Shown here in pieces: positions 62,757 to 64,000 of a stretch of DNA of 64,000 nucleotides. The position numbers and the translations under genes are program-made. The notes beneath the pieces were generated by a model that saw only the letters and a list, made by a program, of their open reading frames with translations, was not told where the DNA came from and did not search any database. The stretch comes from Bifidobacterium breve (GTDB lineage Bacteria > Actinomycetota > Thermoleophilia > Solirubrobacterales > Solirubrobacteraceae): positions 177,097-241,096 of the forward strand of contig CAMCUD010000003.1 of assembly GCA_945878865.1 (NCBI GenBank), in the 5' to 3' direction. Every line of letters begins with the position of its first letter. The first letter of the stretch is position 1.

Positions 62757-62770
62757 GACCCTGGTTCCCC

Positions 62771-62795
62771 CTCAGGTGGTCGAGACAGACCTGAG
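62771..62795 (-). promoter_or_regulatory. inverted repeat in the leader of the secreted hypothetical gene
   Basis: CTCAGGT (62771-62777) and ACCTGAG (62789-62795) are perfect inverted copies. A possible -10, TACTCT on the minus strand, lies at 62804-62809. The repeat could be an operator or a leader hairpin. Confidence 0.4.
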
Positions 62796-62832
62796 ACACA
62801 GAGTACACCGGTTGCGGGAGCTTCGGGGAGGT

Positions 62833-63018
62833 TCAGTCGCGCGCAAACAGCAGCAGGACTCCGACGAGGTCCCCGTTGTCGGTGTCGGGGACGGCGGAGA
62901 CGAGGCGGAAGCCCTCGGCCTCGCGGCGGCGCAGCACGTCCTCGACGAGCGGGACATTGCGCGCGAGGGTCCCGGTCGGAGTGCGGGTGCGGACGTGGTC
63001 GGCGGCGTGCTCGGGCAT
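62833..63018 (-). CDS. small hypothetical protein, DUF4177-like C-terminus
   Basis: 61 aa from ATG 63018. The C-terminal half (VEDVLRRREAEGFRLVSAVPDTDNGDLVGVLLLFAR) has the 'helix, GW/F-x-LV, strand, strand' pattern of DUF4177-like proteins. Longer in-frame starts exist upstream but overlap the TetR regulator region. Divergent from the TetR gene with 68 bp between starts. Confidence 0.55.
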   Translation of the reverse strand: MPEHAADHVRTRTPTGTLARNVPLVEDVLRRREAEGFRLVSAVPDTDNGDLVGVLLLFARD

Positions 63019-63045
63019 GACGCGCAGTCTGCCGCAGATCGGCTT

Positions 63046-63061
63046 TATGCTCTGTGTCATA
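63046..63061. promoter_or_regulatory. candidate TetR operator over its own -10
   Basis: TATGCTCTGTGTCATA is a partial palindrome (TATG-N8-CATA). TATGCT doubles as a -10 for the TetR gene 36 bp further on. Autoregulation is inference. Confidence 0.35.
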
Positions 63062-63086
63062 GCCCGTCCCCGACCCGGGAGCCCGG

Positions 63087-63662
63087 ATGGCCACCGACAG
63101 CCGCACACGCATGGTTCAGAGCGCCGCCCTGCTGTTGCGTGAGCGCGGGCTCAGCGGCACGAGCTTCCGCGACGTCATCGAGCACAGCGGGGCGCCGCGC
63201 GGGTCGATCTACCACCACTTCCCCGAGGGCAAGCGCCAGCTCGTGCGCGAAGCGGTGGAGATGTCCGGCGGCTGGGTCGGCGACGCGATCGCCCACCTCG
63301 ACGAGAGCGGCGACCCGATCGCGACGCTGCACGCCTTCCTCGGGGTGTGGGCCGACATCCTGCGGGCAAGCGACTTTCGCGCGGGCTGCCCGGTCGTCGC
63401 GGTCTCCGTGGAGGCCAACGACGACGAGCCGGAGGTGACGGAGGCGGCCGCCGCCGCGTTCCGGCGCTGGACGCGTGAGCTGGCGGCCGGGCTCGAGCGC
63501 TCCGGCATGGAGGCTGAGGGCGCCCGGCGCCTGGCGACCCTCACGGTCGCGGCGATCGAGGGCGCCGTCGTCCTCTGCCGCGCTGAGCGCAGCACGCAGC
63601 CGCTCGACGACGTCGGCGCCGAGCTCGAGGCGTCCCTGCGCGCCGCGCTCGTCAGCGCCTAG
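63087..63662 (+). CDS. TetR/AcrR family transcriptional regulator (LmrA/YxaF-like)
   Basis: 191 aa. The N-terminal helix-turn-helix (AALLLRERGLSGTSFRDVIEHSGAPRGSIYHHFPEGK; about 13-47) is typical of TetR. The C-terminus (GVWADILRASDFRAGCPVVAVSVEAN) matches the LmrA/YxaF branch, which often represses multidrug or metabolite exporters. The adjacent convergent gene at the window edge ends with MFS-like helices, so it is a plausible target, or the divergent small gene is. Confidence 0.93.
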   Translation: MATDSRTRMVQSAALLLRERGLSGTSFRDVIEHSGAPRGSIYHHFPEGKRQLVREAVEMSGGWVGDAIAHLDESGDPIATLHAFLGVWADILRASDFRAGCPVVAVSVEANDDEPEVTEAAAAAFRRWTRELAAGLERSGMEAEGARRLATLTVAAIEGAVVLCRAERSTQPLDDVGAELEASLRAALVSA

Positions 63663-64000
63663 CCGGCACGCGCAGCTCCGGCAGCTCGCCGGCCTCGAAG
63701 CACTCGGCGACGTCTTCGGGGACGCCCGCGATCTGCCCGCCCGCGCACCCCTCCGCCTCGACCTCCCGGCGCGGGTTCACGATCCCCGCGAGCCCGACGA
63801 CGCCGCCGAGCGCGACGAGCACCGCCGAGATCGCCATCGCGGTGTGGAACGCCGACACCGACGCGTCCTCGACGGCGCTCGCGACCTCACGTGCCTCCCT
63901 GGGCGGCAGCCCCTCGGTGTCGGCCCGCGCGAGCGTCTGCTGCTTGGCCTGGTCCACGGCCGCCTGCGCCGCCGGCGTCAGCCGCACGCCCGCGAGCTGA
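63652..64000 (-). CDS. C-terminus of a probable MFS (DHA2-like) transporter, partial
   Basis: 116 residues are visible; the frame is open to the window edge. One clear membrane helix (FHTAMAISAVLVALGGVVGLAGIV) preceded by REAREVASAVEDASVSAF matches the last helix and preceding loop of EmrB/QacA-type exporters. The rest lies beyond 64000. The stop overlaps the TetR gene by 11 bp in a convergent arrangement. Family call is tentative because only the tail is present. Confidence 0.65.
   Translation of the reverse strand, partial: QLAGVRLTPAAQAAVDQAKQQTLARADTEGLPPREAREVASAVEDASVSAFHTAMAISAVLVALGGVVGLAGIVNPRREVEAEGCAGGQIAGVPEDVAECFEAGELPELRVPARR

Overview
The window is very GC-rich, gene-dense bacterial chromosome with short gaps, many 4-bp start/stop overlaps and many GTG starts. 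The gene set (Ku plus a viral-type topoisomerase IB, a MarP-like membrane serine protease, Rsb-type regulators, secreted proteins with Ig-like repeats, leaderless-looking starts) points to a high-GC actinobacterium. The protein families most resemble those of Thermoleophilia (Solirubrobacter/Conexibacter group). That placement is inference from family resemblance, not from a marker gene. I saw no rRNA, tRNA, CRISPR array, transposase or prophage.

Layout. 1-1261 (-): an ABC ATPase cut by the left edge and a coupled alpha/beta hydrolase. 1282-5930 (+): an aspartate-family operon, lysA-hom-(L7/L12-CTD-like)-thrC-thrB. 5985-8195 (-): an L,D-transpeptidase lipoprotein paired with an orphan ParA, then a zinc-ribbon/FHA protein. 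8374-9845 (+): small hypothetical, SRPBCC and lipoprotein genes. 9846-13489 (-): a class B PBP and a two-component system. 13604-17013 (+): a lipoprotein, a peptidoglycan-binding efflux adaptor and MacB-type ATPase and permease, divergent from the two-component system across a region with phased TAAC repeats. 17056-21490 (+): MarP-like protease, topoisomerase III and a CorA-family transporter. 21487-29909: a flippase-like membrane protein (-), a two-gene AddAB/AdnAB-like helicase-nuclease (+) and a YihY/BrkB protein (-).

29939-36719: a DsbA/HCCA-isomerase-like protein, about 360 bp of non-coding DNA packed with potential hairpins and flanked by a 10-bp direct repeat, a group 2 sigma-70 factor with a clear promoter, a lipoprotein, an SGNH hydrolase, a DJ-1/PfpI protein, Ku, a topoisomerase IB that seems to start at a CTG overlapping the ku stop codon, and a PPOX protein. 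36716-37885 (-): an Rsb-type partner-switch operon (RsbW-like kinase, a degenerate relative, STAS protein). 38012-45622: asparaginase (-), gltB-gltD (+), VOC protein (-). 45772-48846 (+): two DHA2 MFS exporters. 48872-56165: a secreted cluster of S45 acylase, metalloprotease with nine Ig-like repeats, and lipase. 56257-64000: bioA (-), a zinc-ribbon hypothetical (+) whose start almost touches that of bioA, a GT2-GtrA and GT39 pair (+), a secreted hypothetical (-), a small ORF (-), a TetR regulator (+) and the C-terminus of another transporter (-).

How the parts work together. Amino-acid supply (lysA/hom/thrC/thrB, gltBD, asparaginase), biotin synthesis (bioA), envelope assembly and stress (PBP, L,D-transpeptidase, MarP-like, MacB efflux with its two-component system, GT2/GT39) and DNA break processing or topology (AddAB-like, Ku, TopIB, TopB) dominate. 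The regulatory layer is a group 2 sigma factor and an Rsb-type switch 5 kb apart. The features most worth a second look are the structured non-coding block before the sigma factor, the Ku-TopIB coupling with a non-canonical start, the AddAB-like pair in which both subunits carry Fe-S-type cysteines, and the Rsb operon with its degenerate middle gene.
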